From: Isoetes taiwanensis
Lineage: Eukaryota > Streptophyta > Lycopodiopsida > Isoetales > Isoetaceae
Direction: 5' to 3'
Length of the DNA: 64,000 bases
NCBI GenBank assembly: GCA_021234155.1
Contig: JAJEKV010000532.1
Coordinates: 1-64,000, forward strand
In this document: in pieces, positions 12,460 through 23,545 of the stretch
Numbering within the stretch: the stretch's first letter is position 1
How the letters are laid out: each line of letters opens with the position of its first letter
The notes under the pieces: model-generated
What the model was told of the DNA's origin: nothing
The model's input: only the letters and a program-made list of their open reading frames with translations
Database searches by the model: none
Program-made: the position numbers and the translations under genes

Positions 12460-12970
12460 ATGGGCGTGAAGCCTCATTTCGAACTTCATGAAGAACCAGA
12501 GGTCTCGTCAAAAGGCGTCGGGTTGAAGAACTCCCTCTCTTCCCCCCTCCCCATAGATTTTCTTGCCCAATTCTCCTCGATTAGATTAGGAGGATGATGC
12601 TGATTTTGACATGGAAGAGGAGGGGAGTTGAGCTCCTCGATTCCCTCGATTCCAAGAGGAGGAAGAGGAGGAAGAGGAGGAGTTGGAGGAAGAGGAGGAG
12701 ATGTCCTCCCAAAGAGCATGAAAACGCTCTGCTTCAGGGGTTGGCTTGACCACAAAAAGAGAGAATGAAATCTGAGAAGAAGAGGAGGAGGAGGAAGAGG
12801 AGGAGGAGGGGGAGGAAGAGGATGAGGAGGAAGGTCTAGAATTGACCAGTTTTTTAGAATAATTTGAGAGATGAGCCAGGTTTGCATGTCGATTTTATTT
12901 TTTTTTTTCACCTTTCTTTCTTTTCTAACACCTTTCTTCCTTCTTTGTTGCAGGGCGTGGAAGATCAATG
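12460..12970 (+). pseudogene. ORF and GAG/AGG-rich acidic-coding tract below promoter copy 1
   Basis: The ATG at 12460 opens 45 codons (MGVKPHFELHEEPEVSSKG onward) ending at 12597. Downstream, 12645-12840 is a GAG/AGG-rich tract coding for Glu-rich or Gly/Arg-rich stretches depending on frame. Intervening stops separate the pieces. The minus-strand frame through the same tract is proline-rich and looks like a compositional shadow. A broken gene for an acidic protein is plausible, but I recognise no family. Confidence 0.3.
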
Positions 12971-13556
12971 ATCACGAGATCCCGGCGGCCTTTTTTTTTT
13001 TTGGTTGCTTTACGAAGCTTTGGACACGCCTCGGGCATTTTTCCTGTAATTTTGTGAAAAGCCTTGGGCATCTGTACATTCTCCTCTTATGAATGAAATC
13101 AAAGCAGTTTTCGTCATAAAATTTTCTTCAAGCAGTGTTCTTGAGCAGCTTTTGTACATAAAATTATTTGAATTAAATCAAATTTGTTTTCTCCAATTAT
13201 TTTGTCTCCAAGTTTGTTATCTCTAAAATTTTGTATACGCAAATTTTGTCTCAACAAAGTCTCTGGGAACACTATAAAATCAACCACATGAGAAATCTAC
13301 GATTAAATCCACAAGTAACCATAGGAAATTTTCCTATCGACCTAAAACAATTCCCCAACCTTACAAGTCATTTTTTAGCCTTCATAATTTTGCCTTTAAA
13401 AATCATTTTTAATGTAGCCTATATAAAATTTCTAAATTCTATTTTTTCGAATGCAATAAATGGAATAAAATCTTGGAGAATTTATTGCATGAAATGCAAT
13501 ATTCTCCATATATACCATATACATGTCGTATGCGGCGGAAGACGAAATGCATTTGC

Positions 13557-13638
13557 CCGGCGTGTTAATTCAAGCAATCAATTATTCGCTAACTTTTTCT
13601 AATTGTGCCTATATAAATCCATTTTACGCTCTCAAAGT
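13557..13638 (+). promoter_or_regulatory. TATA promoter-like module, copy 2
   Basis: GGCGTG at 13560, TATA box CTATATAAATCC at 13609-13620 and TTTACGCTCTCAA at about 13622-13634 repeat the arrangement of 12351-12430 over about 80 bp with scattered differences. Below it lies a short leader and then CTTGGTGAGC (about 13,713), a possible splice donor. No open frame follows at once, so if this was a promoter its transcript began with a spliced leader or the gene has decayed. Confidence 0.5.
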
Positions 13639-14190
13639 TCCTACATTTTTCTTCCTTCCTTCATATACGATTTGGTTTGCGCTTCTCTTTGTGTTTGGAT
13701 CCGCCGTCGAAATCTTGGTGAGCAGATTTATATTCATCAATGTTAGATGTTTGGTTTCGCAATTCCTAACTTACTAAAAGACTCGCCTTTTGTTAGTAGC
13801 ATCATGAAGAGAGGAAATCGGAGACTCGAGAATTAAAACCAAAAAGAGGAGGACTAAGATGCGAATCGAAAAGCCTCGGAATTAAAACCACAAGCATAGT
13901 CCTCGTTCTTGAATCCTTCCACCTCGAACTCAAGGTTAGTTTTTCATTTAGTTTTAAGTTGCATCTCAAATGGGTTTAATCCAAGAAGACAAGCTTTTGC
14001 ATTTGCTCGAGGAGGAAGCTGAGATGATGTTTATGAAAACCAGAATAGTTTTTATAAACTTCATCACGCTTCTTTGTTCAGTAAATTCTTGAGTTTCTCT
14101 TCTGAATTAATCATGCTATTGCATGCAAGTTTCTATTATGAATAAGTGTAGTAGAAAGCATTAGAAAAATCTGAAAGATAATATTTGAAA

Positions 14191-14204
14191 CACGCTAAAG
14201 CGTG
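14191..14204. promoter_or_regulatory. Perfect palindrome CACGCTAAAGCGTG
   Basis: A 14-bp dyad built from the same CACGC/GCGTG half-sites that recur through this block. It lies just upstream of the long hairpin at 14242-14381. A dimeric DNA-binding protein could recognise it, but function is unknown. Confidence 0.4.
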
Positions 14205-14241
14205 TTTTATGGTAACCTTTAGCCTTCAACATGAATATTGA

Positions 14242-14381
14242 GTGCATTATTGAGGAGGAAAAAAAAACACATGCAGGATAGATAAGTAAATAGATAAAGG
14301 CCAGGCAATTATTTACACGCTGGCCTTTATCTATTTACTTATCTATCTGCCATGTTTTTTTTCCCTCCTCGAATAATGCAC
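14242..14381. repeat. Long near-perfect hairpin (arms about 62 bp, loop about 14 nt)
   Basis: The left arm (14242-14304) runs from GTGCATTATTGAGGAGG to AAAGGCCAG. The right arm (14320-14381) is its reverse complement with only a few mismatches. The inner part pairs GATAAGTAAATAGATAAAGG with its exact complement. Candidate explanations are a small foldback transposon, a microRNA-type precursor or an RNA 3'-end hairpin. Nothing in the sequence decides among them. Confidence 0.6.
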
Positions 14382-14413
14382 GAAAAGCGTATAGTAACCT
14401 CTTATATAGCGGT

Positions 14414-15215
14414 TTACACTGCTGGCGTGCAAACAATTGTATCCCTACTTTCAACTTTTACGCTAAACCGCCCGAGGCGTGTCTCTTGGTTTCTAAGTTT
14501 ATAAATAAAAAGAAATATAACACGCCAAAGGTGAATCGCGATCTCCGGCTCACTTCCTATTGATAGATGCCGGGTTACATTAATCACCGGTTGGTGATGA
14601 AGATGGATTGGAATTACATTTGGGCCAGCAATCCACGGCCCGGCTCGGTTTCGGCTCCAATCTCCGGTCCGGTTGAACCTTGTGCAGAGCACCGGTTGGC
14701 CGAGCACCGATCTTGCAACCACGGAGTACTTGGATCAAGTAATGATGATGGCGGCGAGGGGGCAATGATAGATACGGGCTCTGGGGCCCTTACAATCGCC
14801 GCGGAGGCGGGCCCTCTTATCTAATCACCGAGAATCACGATACATGCATTGATCGAGAGTGAATCTCGCATCCGGCCAGAGGATTCAAAATGAGGGCCTG
14901 CGTTTCTTAGTGGTTAGCCTCTATGCCCGGATGCCCCAACCACGAACCACTACCACAGGTGGTACGACGATGCAATGGAGATGGCTCAACCAATGGAACC
15001 ACTACACTGGCGCTATCACGATGCATTGGAGGTTCAACGGGGAGGCGGGCGGGCGGAAGTGGGCAGGAGCGGGGAGGTGGAGGTGGAAGGAGGCGGGGTG
15101 GTGGAGCTAGAGCTTGTGTTTTTTGCCGAGTTTTACGGAAGAATCTACTATGCCCCGCAATGGAAATGGGAGTATCGATAGCCCGGCTACTCCAAGAGGA
15201 TCGGGCTTGAAACAA
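14414..15215 (+). other. GC-richer segment with fragmentary ORFs
   Basis: This stretch is clearly richer in G and C than its flanks. It carries short overlapping frames on both strands (for example 14567-14824 and 14859-15110 on plus). The segment at 15035-15110 is GGCGGG/GGTGG-rich and gives Gly/Arg-rich or Pro-rich peptides by composition. Motifs GGCGTG (14424, 14475) and CACGCC (14521) continue the series. A TATAAATA string lies at about 14,500. No family is recognised. Confidence 0.3.
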
Positions 15216-15780
15216 AAGAGGTCAGGATTTTGTCCGTTTATCAGTTTATCCAGATTATATACAATTGTAATCTTTTTCCAATGAATACAACAAATTTTGT
15301 CTACTTCTATATTTCTACAATGTAATACATGTACATATACCTTTTGCTTAAGGTTTCTTGGCCATGCAACAAATGTTCCAATACTTTTTCCAACCGTATC
15401 CCAAAGGTGTCTCATGAGGTAAAGCTTCATCCATAGCGCAATAGATTAATCATCAGAACTCGGACATATTTATCCCAAGCTTAATTCCATGTTACTGTCG
15501 GATCGATGGAGTCGATCTTGCATAATCCTACTTTCCTTTTCTGATTTGTAGTTAACATGAAACATTCATCTTCGACCACGCAGAAAATTGCTATTGAGAC
15601 ACCTACTATTGGAAATTAATGTTCAAGCTATTGGAATGAGATGAGTACGCAGTCAGAGCCATTCTTGAGAAGCTGATTTGAGTCTCCGGGTTGATTTGAG
15701 AAGTCAAGGCGCTATGGAAACTCCCGGTGGGGAAAATTCAATTAGAAGAAAGATTAGGTTAACCACGTTTAGGCGGGATA
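15216..15780. other. No recognisable gene
   Basis: Mixed AT-rich sequence without a coherent reading frame or repeat that I can identify. Confidence 0.4.
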
Positions 15781-15783
15781 AAT

Positions 15784-16150
15784 TTGGCGGGATACTTTTT
15801 GGGTAGATTGGTTTTTAAAAACTTAATGAAAGAAGTCGACGGACGGGTCTTCGTCATTATTATTTGTATGTGTCAAGAATATTTCGAAACCGCATTTTGT
15901 GTTTTCTTGAAATTCAAATTTCTATTTCTCGATACGGGTGCAGAAAAAGCTATTTCTTCAGCAGCAGCTCGGCCAGATCCGAAGCGACCTTCCGACTGTT
16001 ACATGGGCGACTCAGGAGATGTCTTCTAAAGTTTAATCGAGGTCGAAAGGACGCCGGGGGAAGCGGTGGAAGAGGAATCTCTAAACCCGCTCTTCTCAAG
16101 TTTCAGAGGACGTTGATCGGAATACAGAATACAGTAACCCTATTCAAGGT
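15784..16150 (+). pseudogene. Short ORF remnants, unknown
   Basis: Open frames 15784-16029 and 15864-16202 overlap and switch at about 16,020-16,030. The combined reading contains GAEKAISSAAARPDPKRPSD and, after a shift, an acidic stretch with EVERTPGEAVEEE. This suggests a frameshifted exon, but no family is recognised. Confidence 0.25.
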
Positions 16151-16497
16151 ATTTAATTTGCTACAGAATACACACTGTGTGGAGAGTATTATGCTTGCAT
16201 GAATTTGAGATATTTCCTTGCCTTCAGATAATATGCTTTGCATGAGTTTGAGTTATTATGCTTTGCATGAATTTTAAGTATTAACATCAGTTAATGCTCG
16301 ATTATCCGCTCAGAGAACATAATTTTGCTCGTTTTTTTATATAGAATATAGCGGTGTTAGATGTTGGAGATAGCAATGTTCAATGAGGTTAAATAGTGTG
16401 AAATATGGATTCATGAAGGGTATGTAGCTTAAAATGTGGATGCAAAATAATTTAGTTTCAAATTAACGCATAGCATGGTCAATAATAGAGATACCAA

Positions 16498-16548
16498 CAC
16501 GCCAAGCGTGATTTGTACTAATTTAGGTTTAAATGCACGCCAAGCGTG
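16498..16548. promoter_or_regulatory. Pair of CACGCCAAGCGTG palindromes
   Basis: Two identical 13-bp dyads lie at 16498-16510 and 16536-16548. Each is followed by GAT and they are 38 bp apart start to start. They sit about 75-125 bp upstream of an ATG at 16622 and of the open frames that follow, as expected of a paired operator or enhancer. The role is inferred. Confidence 0.45.
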
Positions 16549-16621
16549 ATCTCTTGTTCTAAAAAGTACTCTAAAAAGTGCTCATCTTCATTTGCAAAGC
16601 TCAAGAGGAAGAAAACCCTAC

Positions 16622-16958
16622 AATGCCTAAGTTCTAATCTTGCCAAGAAAGCAAGGACGCACCCGGATCGCATCATATGATCTCACCTTAGATGATGAAG
16701 GGCCGATTCTTATAGCAACCATCGACTCTCGTCAGCCTCAAGAGGAATGGACGGGGGGTGCCGAGTGGTACGTTGACCTTTGCCAAGACAAATGGCAAGC
16801 TCGACTTAACTCTCTTTCTCGAGGAAAAAGGAAGGCATAAGATGGCCAAACAAGGGATCCTAATCTCTTGTGAGGAAGAGGATGACACCAACCGCAAATT
16901 GCTCTTGGAGATTACATGTATAAGTAAGAAAGATCCGCCCAGACTTACTCCTTTGTAG
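16622..16958 (+). pseudogene. Unknown ORF, frameshifted
   Basis: Two overlapping open frames (16640-16840 and 16758-16958) appear to be halves of one protein. The first reads YDLTLDDEGPILIATIDSRQ and the second SGTLTFAKTNGKLDLTLFLE, then KMAKQGILISCEEEDDTNRK, ending at 16958. The overlap suggests a single-base shift near 16,760. The protein would be soluble and charged. It lies downstream of the palindrome pair at 16498-16548. I recognise no family. Confidence 0.35.
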
Positions 16959-17049
16959 AGCTATTGCGATACAAGGATACGCTCATGAAAGGCAGATGTG
17001 AGCGGTGAGACATGTTTTAAGTATGGTTGGCCAACCAATGTAAAGCGCT

Positions 17050-17654
17050 TACCAATATCTATTTGCCAAGGGTTCTGTTTGTCGTAGAGGCATGTTCACT
17101 AAACCGGACACCAAGTCACTATTTGCAGCAACTAGGGAATTAAATGACTTGAAAGCTTCTAAAAAGGGTCCTAGATCTAGGGAAGAATGTTCAACCCGCG
17201 CTTGTCTAAGGCATGGAGGCTTCGCTTTTGAGAATGAATGACAGAGAGGCGCCAGCCTAGAGGCCATGAACAAGTGGAATAAGTATACGACCATTATCCA
17301 TTGGGTCTTAAGGAAACTTTTGCGATCCATGTGAAGTCCTCATCCGTTCACGAAGCTCCATTTATGTTAGCAGAGATATGATCCAGACATGCCATGGAGA
17401 TTGTTGCAGTATGATTAGTAATCCGTGTCAAATGCCTATGCCGGATGTTGCTACCTTTGGGATATGATCTGAACAAGCTCGGCGTGGTGGATTTAACGTC
17501 CGTGAGCTATTATCAAGTGATGATATTAAATATGTCATCATCGAACGGCAAAGATTCCGTTAAAGAGGCACAAAAGGCCATCATCGGCGGCAGTAACAAA
17601 CGGGCCAAAAAGTGTTCTACAATCACTATGCATATAGGAGGTGTCAGATCTTGA
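17050..17654 (+). pseudogene. ORF debris, unknown
   Basis: Short open frames on plus include one at about 17,066-17,248 (FTKPDTKSLFAATRELNDLK) and one at 17445-17654 (VKEAQKAIIGGSNKRAKKCS). Both end early and no domain is recognised. They may be exons or fragments of the decayed genes of this block. Confidence 0.25.
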
Positions 17655-17761
17655 TGTCAATACTTCACCGCAGATTTGGTCGAGATTAGTGCAACTTTGA
17701 AATGAAAATGGGGAAGACATTTCTATACAAAAGGTAATCAACCTCGGGTTTCATAAATTGT

Positions 17762-18009
17762 ATTCACGCCGGGCGTGTTTTCAAATCAAACCAATTCCAC
17801 GGCGTGTTTTGAATCAATCGAATTCACGCCAGCGCAGTTTTCGGTCAACCAATTGATTTGAAACACGCCGGCGTAAACCGATTGATTTGAAAACACCGGG
17901 CGGAATTGGTTTGATTAACGCGGGCGCGGAATTGCATTAGTAACTTTATTCATTTCACGCCAGCGTGATTTTTCTCTTCATCAATTCTATTCAAATCGCG
18001 CCCGGCGTG
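17762..18009. repeat. Array of CACGCC/GGCGTG dyads with A/T spacers
   Basis: Within about 250 bp lie CACGCCGGGCGTG (17765-17777), GGCGTG (17801), CACGCCAGCG (17825), CACGCCGGCGT (17864), CACCGGGCGG (about 17,894), CACGCCAGCGTG (17956-17967) and CCCGGCGTG (18001-18009). Spacers repeat the words TCAAATCAA, CCAATT and their complements, so larger dyads also form. Such arrays resemble origin or enhancer repeats of large DNA viruses in layout only. No function can be read directly. Confidence 0.55.
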
Positions 18010-18079
18010 TTTCTATTCTATGATAACGATTCAATGTATGTACTATTGCACCATACGTTGAACAACGCGCCACGCTTGG

Positions 18080-20060
18080 CCAACATGGGTGGAATATGGC
18101 TGCCCATTGCCCACCGTGCAAGGCGCGGTCAAAGTCCGATGACATTCAAGGCGCTGGAGCCGGAATTGGCCGCATAATTATACGTGAGAAGAAGAAGAAG
18201 GCAAGAAAATCAAAGAAAAAGGTGGTGATGACATTGCGCATCCTTTTTCCGAAAAGCTCATCCAGCAGGTCGTGACCAACACTGTGATAAGATTGTGATG
18301 TTTTGTAAAAGGAGGCAAGATGGCTAATGGAATGAATAAATTTTATGGCGCTTATGCGGGAAGTCAGCCAGATAATGGGCGGGTAGGGTGCCTCCCGCTG
18401 ATGTAAGCATCTTTGACTTGAATGTGACAGAGATGAGAAAGACTCTGGGGGCTGGACTACCGAGACCATTTGGGTTTAGACAAAGGCTTAAAGAAGGAAG
18501 TCTTATACAAGAAGGGAAAGCTTTCACCAAGGATAGGATGTCCTTCGCTGAGTGTCTGCGTATGTAAAGGATGTATGCGATAAATGAAGTGAGAGGGGAG
18601 TCGAGTTACAAAGGCTCGAGGGGATGTGGCATTATCCGAAATTGGATTCTTTGGACAAATACAAGGTCGAGAATGATGACATCAAGAAGTTTGTATTCCG
18701 GTCAAAGGACTTCCTAAAGAATTGGAAGGCTAAAAATACAAAACATAAGGAGACTCTACCCCTAAAGGTATCGGGCTGAGTTGAGAAGAAAAGTGGCCCT
18801 TGTGAAGAAGATTACCGGAGAAGACCTATTAATCAAAGATTCAAGATCTCCATTGGGTACAAAGGTCTCTTGCCGATTCAACTTTGGCCTTAAAAATATA
18901 TCACTCTTTGTGTTGGACAACAGGTGGGAGAGGAGATATGGGCATGAACCGGAAGGACTACAATGCGAGCTTCTTTATCGCGTGTGTATAGGATTGACAA
19001 CCGAGAGGTCCTTCACTATTGTCATCGCTTGTCCTTCGTGTGAGTCACATACCAAGATGCACTCATTGCTGCTCATGATCCGAGTGCCTCAAAAGTTATG
19101 GGGAGGGATGCCTAATATATGATGTTAAGGATAATGAGTCATGAATGAGCAATCTAAGATGGCACATGTGATTTTTATTATGATATCCATGCCGCCGACG
19201 AGGAATATGATATTGCTAAGGCCAAGGGTGACAATAAAGGTGCATGGGAATGTTTTCTTCTAGATGATCCGCACTTAAGAACTATATTCTTTCATACGGA
19301 TCAGATCCGGTCGTATCAGATGAGTCGAAGAGGATGAGGATCGGGACCCCTCCTAAGTGGGGGAAATCAAGTACGAAGCTACAAACTAAGAGAAGGGCCC
19401 TTAAATAAAAATGGATTTCCGCCTATTAAGCTAATTCGTTCGGGGCATTTGTTCTAATTGATACAACCCGCTTGGAGCTTCATGTTGAGGTTATATTGCC
19501 CGGAGAGGCCGCAAGAAGATGTCCGCTTTGTGAGTGATGAGCAGCCAAAGACTTTCTTGAACCATTCTCATGCATGTGCTTGCTAAGTCTCCTAAAGGCC
19601 CTTATGGCAACCTTGAAATCATCGAAGAATCAAAAGTCTCGTGAGACTTGTCCAATTCGAAGTGGACGTTGTTCCCGGAGAGGGAATTAGTAACTATGAC
19701 CGATAAGGAAAGCAAGAATGAACAAATAGTCGCTAAACCGGGTTGCTCAAAGTAATCGTGGATGGCGAACTTAGGGAATATCCTTGCCCACATTGCGGGT
19801 GATGCAAGCAACAATAGAGTAGATTCAATAAGGTTAACAATGAAATAATCGACAGGAAAATGAAGGCAACGTATACGGCTCTAGTGATTCAGGTGTTTGC
19901 CAAATCAATAGTAAAATAATGTCACTTCAGAAGGACGCAGCGGAACTAATAGAAAATAACAATTCTAACAAAAATAAGAAGACGAAGATTAAGGGTGGCT
20001 GAGGGGAGAATGACGCCGATGACGAAATGGAAACCGAAGATGATGGGTATGGCCTTGCGC
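18080..20060 (+). pseudogene. Fragmented coding debris, unknown family
   Basis: Several short plus-strand frames follow one another. They include 18781-19122 (MRRKVALVKKITGEDLLIKD), a stretch near 19,170-19,320 (DEEYDIAKAKGDNKGAWECF and then LLDDPHLRTIFFHTDQ), and a piece near 19,730-19,800 reading DGELREYPCPHCG. Another piece near 19,510 reads RRCPLCE. The two CPxC motifs suggest a metal-binding domain. Stops and shifts break every piece and no family is recognised. Reading-frame content is higher than in surrounding AT-rich DNA, so this looks like one or more decayed genes. Confidence 0.3.
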
Positions 20061-20274
20061 CATTTAAATAGCCGCCACGCTGCGATTTAATTTGTATTTA
20101 CCTTGAATTAAATCGCCGTTTAAGTTTTGATTATTTTTTCGCTGTCAACTAAATCACTGAACCAGCGACGCATTATGACTATTTAAATCACGCCATGCTG
20201 GGTTTGTATTGTTTGTGTTATCGTGATCTTGTCGTAACTGGATACATACGTTTGATGTTTCTGCCTTCCATTAT

Positions 20275-20870
20275 GCTTTGAAGAAGGTTGTGGTGTTCGA
20301 CCTAAACGGAGTTCTTTGCAAGACTTTTCCAAAAAATAAAGTGGCTAGGAGAACAGCTTCATCGACACCAAGAGAATCAAACACCAAGTGGATCTATCCC
20401 AGCCGCACTGAAGGAGATAATTTGTGCATTCAAAGTTATTTCGACAGACGAGTCATCCATGGAACTAAGGAACATCAAGGATACTTGAGGCAATCGGGGA
20501 AATGATAGAAATTGGTTGACCCTTTGGGATCGAACAAATGTGTGAAGTTCACTAATCCCAAGGATCCAACAGTGCAAGCCTATCTTCATCAAACACTTGA
20601 GTAACATGATGGACGAACTTGGTATCGAATAAGGATGATATAATCATAGTGGATGATGATGCTCTCAAATGCTTCTACCACAATCAAACACAGGCCACAG
20701 ATCCACCATCTACGATCCAAAAACTTTGGGACGGATGATTTTCTGTGAAGTTTTGTGTCTATTATGCATAATTTGGCTATGGGGATGACGGTGGGTGAAG
20801 TGTTAGATTCGCACCAGGCTGGATAGAGCGGTGACATGGAACCCACACCTTGTTAAATCATTGGAAAACA
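20275..20870 (+). pseudogene. HAD-superfamily NIF/FCP1-type phosphatase, decayed
   Basis: The frame opening at 20278 reads KKVVVFDLNGVLCK, the first catalytic motif of NIF-type HAD phosphatases with nucleophile Asp in DLNGV. Later pieces in other frames keep the order of the family: NKCVKFTNPKDPTV at about 20,527-20,570 and DDIIIVDDDALKCFYHN at about 20,635-20,685, which resembles the acidic loop after the core strand. Members dephosphorylate proteins such as RNA polymerase II tails. At least two frameshifts and several stops make this copy nonfunctional. Similar enzymes occur in plants and in some large DNA viruses, and the sequence alone does not tell which. Confidence 0.5.
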
Positions 20871-20879
20871 TGGATTGAT

Positions 20880-21480
20880 CCCTAATGTTTTATTGGAATA
20901 TATGATATTTTTGTATGATATTTGTGCCATGTATCGATAATTTCGAACGGAATTGCCTCGCCAAATAATGCAATTTGTTATTATCAAACCTAATATTATC
21001 ATCTATCGAGCAAGCAATATTTGTCTCATCTATGTTAGCAACTTGCTCTTCATTTACGCATATTTCAATTCGCAGATATGAAAAAGTCACACGAATGAAT
21101 GAACCTTATGTTGTTTTTTTGAAGTCAAAAAAAAAGATTAAAAAAACAAAACCCCTAGAAGACAATAGCAAGGTTGGCGTGATTTTGAGTTGACATAATC
21201 CCAATTTAATTGGATGATGGTTTTTAATAGCTCCTATGTACTTCTACTATACTGGATTTAATATATACTCAAGCCTTCAATTAAAAAAAAAATATTTTTT
21301 TTATACAAGACTTAACCTTTGGTATCAATCAATCTTGTTAATTTGGGATTTTCAGGTTTTGTTAAAAACTTTTTGATTTTTTGAAGTGATTTCCTATGAT
21401 TTTTGAGGGTTTTAGTACTTTGAAAAACTTCTGGAATTTCAAAAAATTGGGCCTGTTAGTTATGATTTTCTAAATCTTTT
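20880..21480. other. AT-rich DNA, no gene
   Basis: A/T-rich with long A and T runs at 21,120-21,310. A last GGCGTG occurs at about 21,176. The string TCTACTATACTGG at about 21,246 is the kind of sequence that begins some Helitrons. It might pair with the 3' end at 24896, but support is weak. Confidence 0.3.
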
Positions 21481-22017
21481 ATGTTAAGCATGAAGGGCTG
21501 CATGGAGAAGAATGATTTTGAGGTTTGAGATCCCGATCCGATTCCTGTTTTGTCTCTTCTTATCTGTCTGCAGTTGGCAACAGAAGGGCATGCCCAATCG
21601 ACTGCTCAAGCTGAAGGTTTTAGGCAAGTATTGAGGCACCAGATTGTTCTTGCATTCTAATCTAGGTATTCTTAAAGCCCCATCACATGAACCGGCTGAG
21701 TCGGGTTGATTGGGGCCGAATAGCTATTCCGGGCATGCACCCGTTGAAGATGTAAAACGGACTGAAATCCCATGTTCAAGGCTGATTCAACAAACTCTCA
21801 TTTGGGGTTTTTGAAATTCTTCGTTATTGTGGCCATGCCTTTAGGCTGGATATGCTATCAGATTTGATGCCGGTGTTTTCGCATTGATCTTTGAAGGCCC
21901 TCAAAATGCACAAAGAATGGATTTAACCGACCGCTGGCGGCAGGGTGCAAAAATGATGATTTAAAAATTGATTTGTGGCAGAGTTATATTTATGTCGTTG
22001 TTGCTGCCCTCAGGTCA

Positions 22018-23010
22018 CCCCATTGCCCTAGGAGAGCCCTTTGTTAGAAATAATAGACTGCTTAATCTCATGGCCACTTCAAATAATTTGAGCCCAACAT
22101 CATAATTGATCCACCACAGCCTTTGTATGTATGCCTGTTTGATTTGAAGCGACCGCTATGTGCTAACATTGGCGAATAATGGTACCGATAAAATTATTCA
22201 CATCAATTTGGTCTTGCATGCATTTGTTGCAAATCCTTAAGAGGCAGTGTTCCTTCGGATGTTGTAGTAAGTGGTGCTCAATGGCTGTTGGTTTTGCATT
22301 TTCGTGGGATACGTGAATGCCTACCCGTTGATTTGTTGATGGCATCTATGTATGTAGGCATCATGCTTTGAAGGATAACAAGCTTCATGCCGTCAAGCAA
22401 AAGAGGATTCATAAGCTTATGAGTTGCGCGTATTTGGTTGATGCACTCAATCTTTCTATTTGGAAAAAGAGATGGATCCTTCATTTCATGCAAAGCACTT
22501 CCACCGGGCAATGGAGCTATTTAGTAAACATTGAGCTAGCCTTAACAAGATAATCGTTAAACGTATACATCCGCTTTCTATAGTGTAAAAGTCTTAATTA
22601 TGTTTTCTCTATCATAAAGACCATGTTCTTATGTGCAGACTTTGTTATACAAAGTTGGTTTGTCTATGATAGTTTGGTTGCATTACCAAGTTCATTCACA
22701 AAAGGCTAATCTTCAGATTTACTATTGGACTCTCACAAGGTGACATTCAACCGTTATGGTACATGTTGGTTTCCTTTCTAGCTTTGAAAAAATAATATAT
22801 CATAGCCTATCATCCTTGGAAGAAGCGGAATGGATTTATGTGCACATTACGGACACAATATATGATGAACAATATATGATGTGTGCTATTGGATGTAATT
22901 TTCGACCTATACCCCGAGCCCTAGGAGAGCCCTTTGTTAGAAATAATAGATCTTAATCTCATGGCAGCCGGTTGAAGTAATTTGAGCCCAAAGATCATAA
23001 TTGATCCATG
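22018..23010. repeat. Duplicated 100-bp segment (two copies, 890 bp apart)
   Basis: Bases 22,030-22,120 and 22,918-23,010 share the words CCCTAGGAGAGCCC, TTTGTTAGAAATAATAGA and AATTTGAGCCCA in the same order. They differ by small indels. No coding potential is evident between them apart from short frames. Confidence 0.55.
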
Positions 23011-23244
23011 CAAATGGGTACATCAATCAATCTTTTAAGACCCGGTGTATAATCGTTCTTATTCTCAATTGGAAGAAAACCACAGATTTGCTCTCTTAGA
23101 AAGTTTCCAGTTGTCCTTTGATGATTTTTGAATATTTTCTTCAGCTTTTTTGTCTTTCATGTTCCCAAACTTTTTTTGGTGACTTTGATTATAGAGTTTT
23201 GTTCAATGGCGATCTTGTGTAAAGTACAGAGAAGAAGAATGTTC

Positions 23245-23545
23245 TTCTATGTCATAACCATGCTTTTGACTTGGGGTATGATTGCATGGACTTCTTCTCT
23301 ACAAGATTTTGCTTCTCCTTATGTATTTTCTTTTATGACTGTGTTATTGCGGGGGCTAAAATCATGTTTTATTGTGCAGAGGTGTTCTTCACCATAACCA
23401 TATAACCATGCTTTTGTCTTGGGAAATGATTGCATGGACTTCTTCTCTACATGATTTTCCTTCTCCTTATGTATTTTCTTTTATGAAAGGTGTTATTGCA
23501 TGGGCTAAAATCGTGTTTTATTGTGCGAGAGGTGTTATTCATGGT
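23245..23545 (+). repeat. Tandem duplication, period about 148 bp
   Basis: The unit containing CATGCTTTTG...TGATTGCATGGACTTC and TTCTCCTTATGTATTTTC starts at about 23,259 and again at about 23,407. Hydrophobic short frames in both units are duplicates of one another and not evidence of a membrane protein gene. Confidence 0.65.

Noticed and set aside
12486-12968. Minus-strand proline-rich frame of 160 codons
   Set aside because: It is the complement of a GAG/AGG-rich tract. The promoter-like module and ATG support the plus strand, and the proline run follows from composition.
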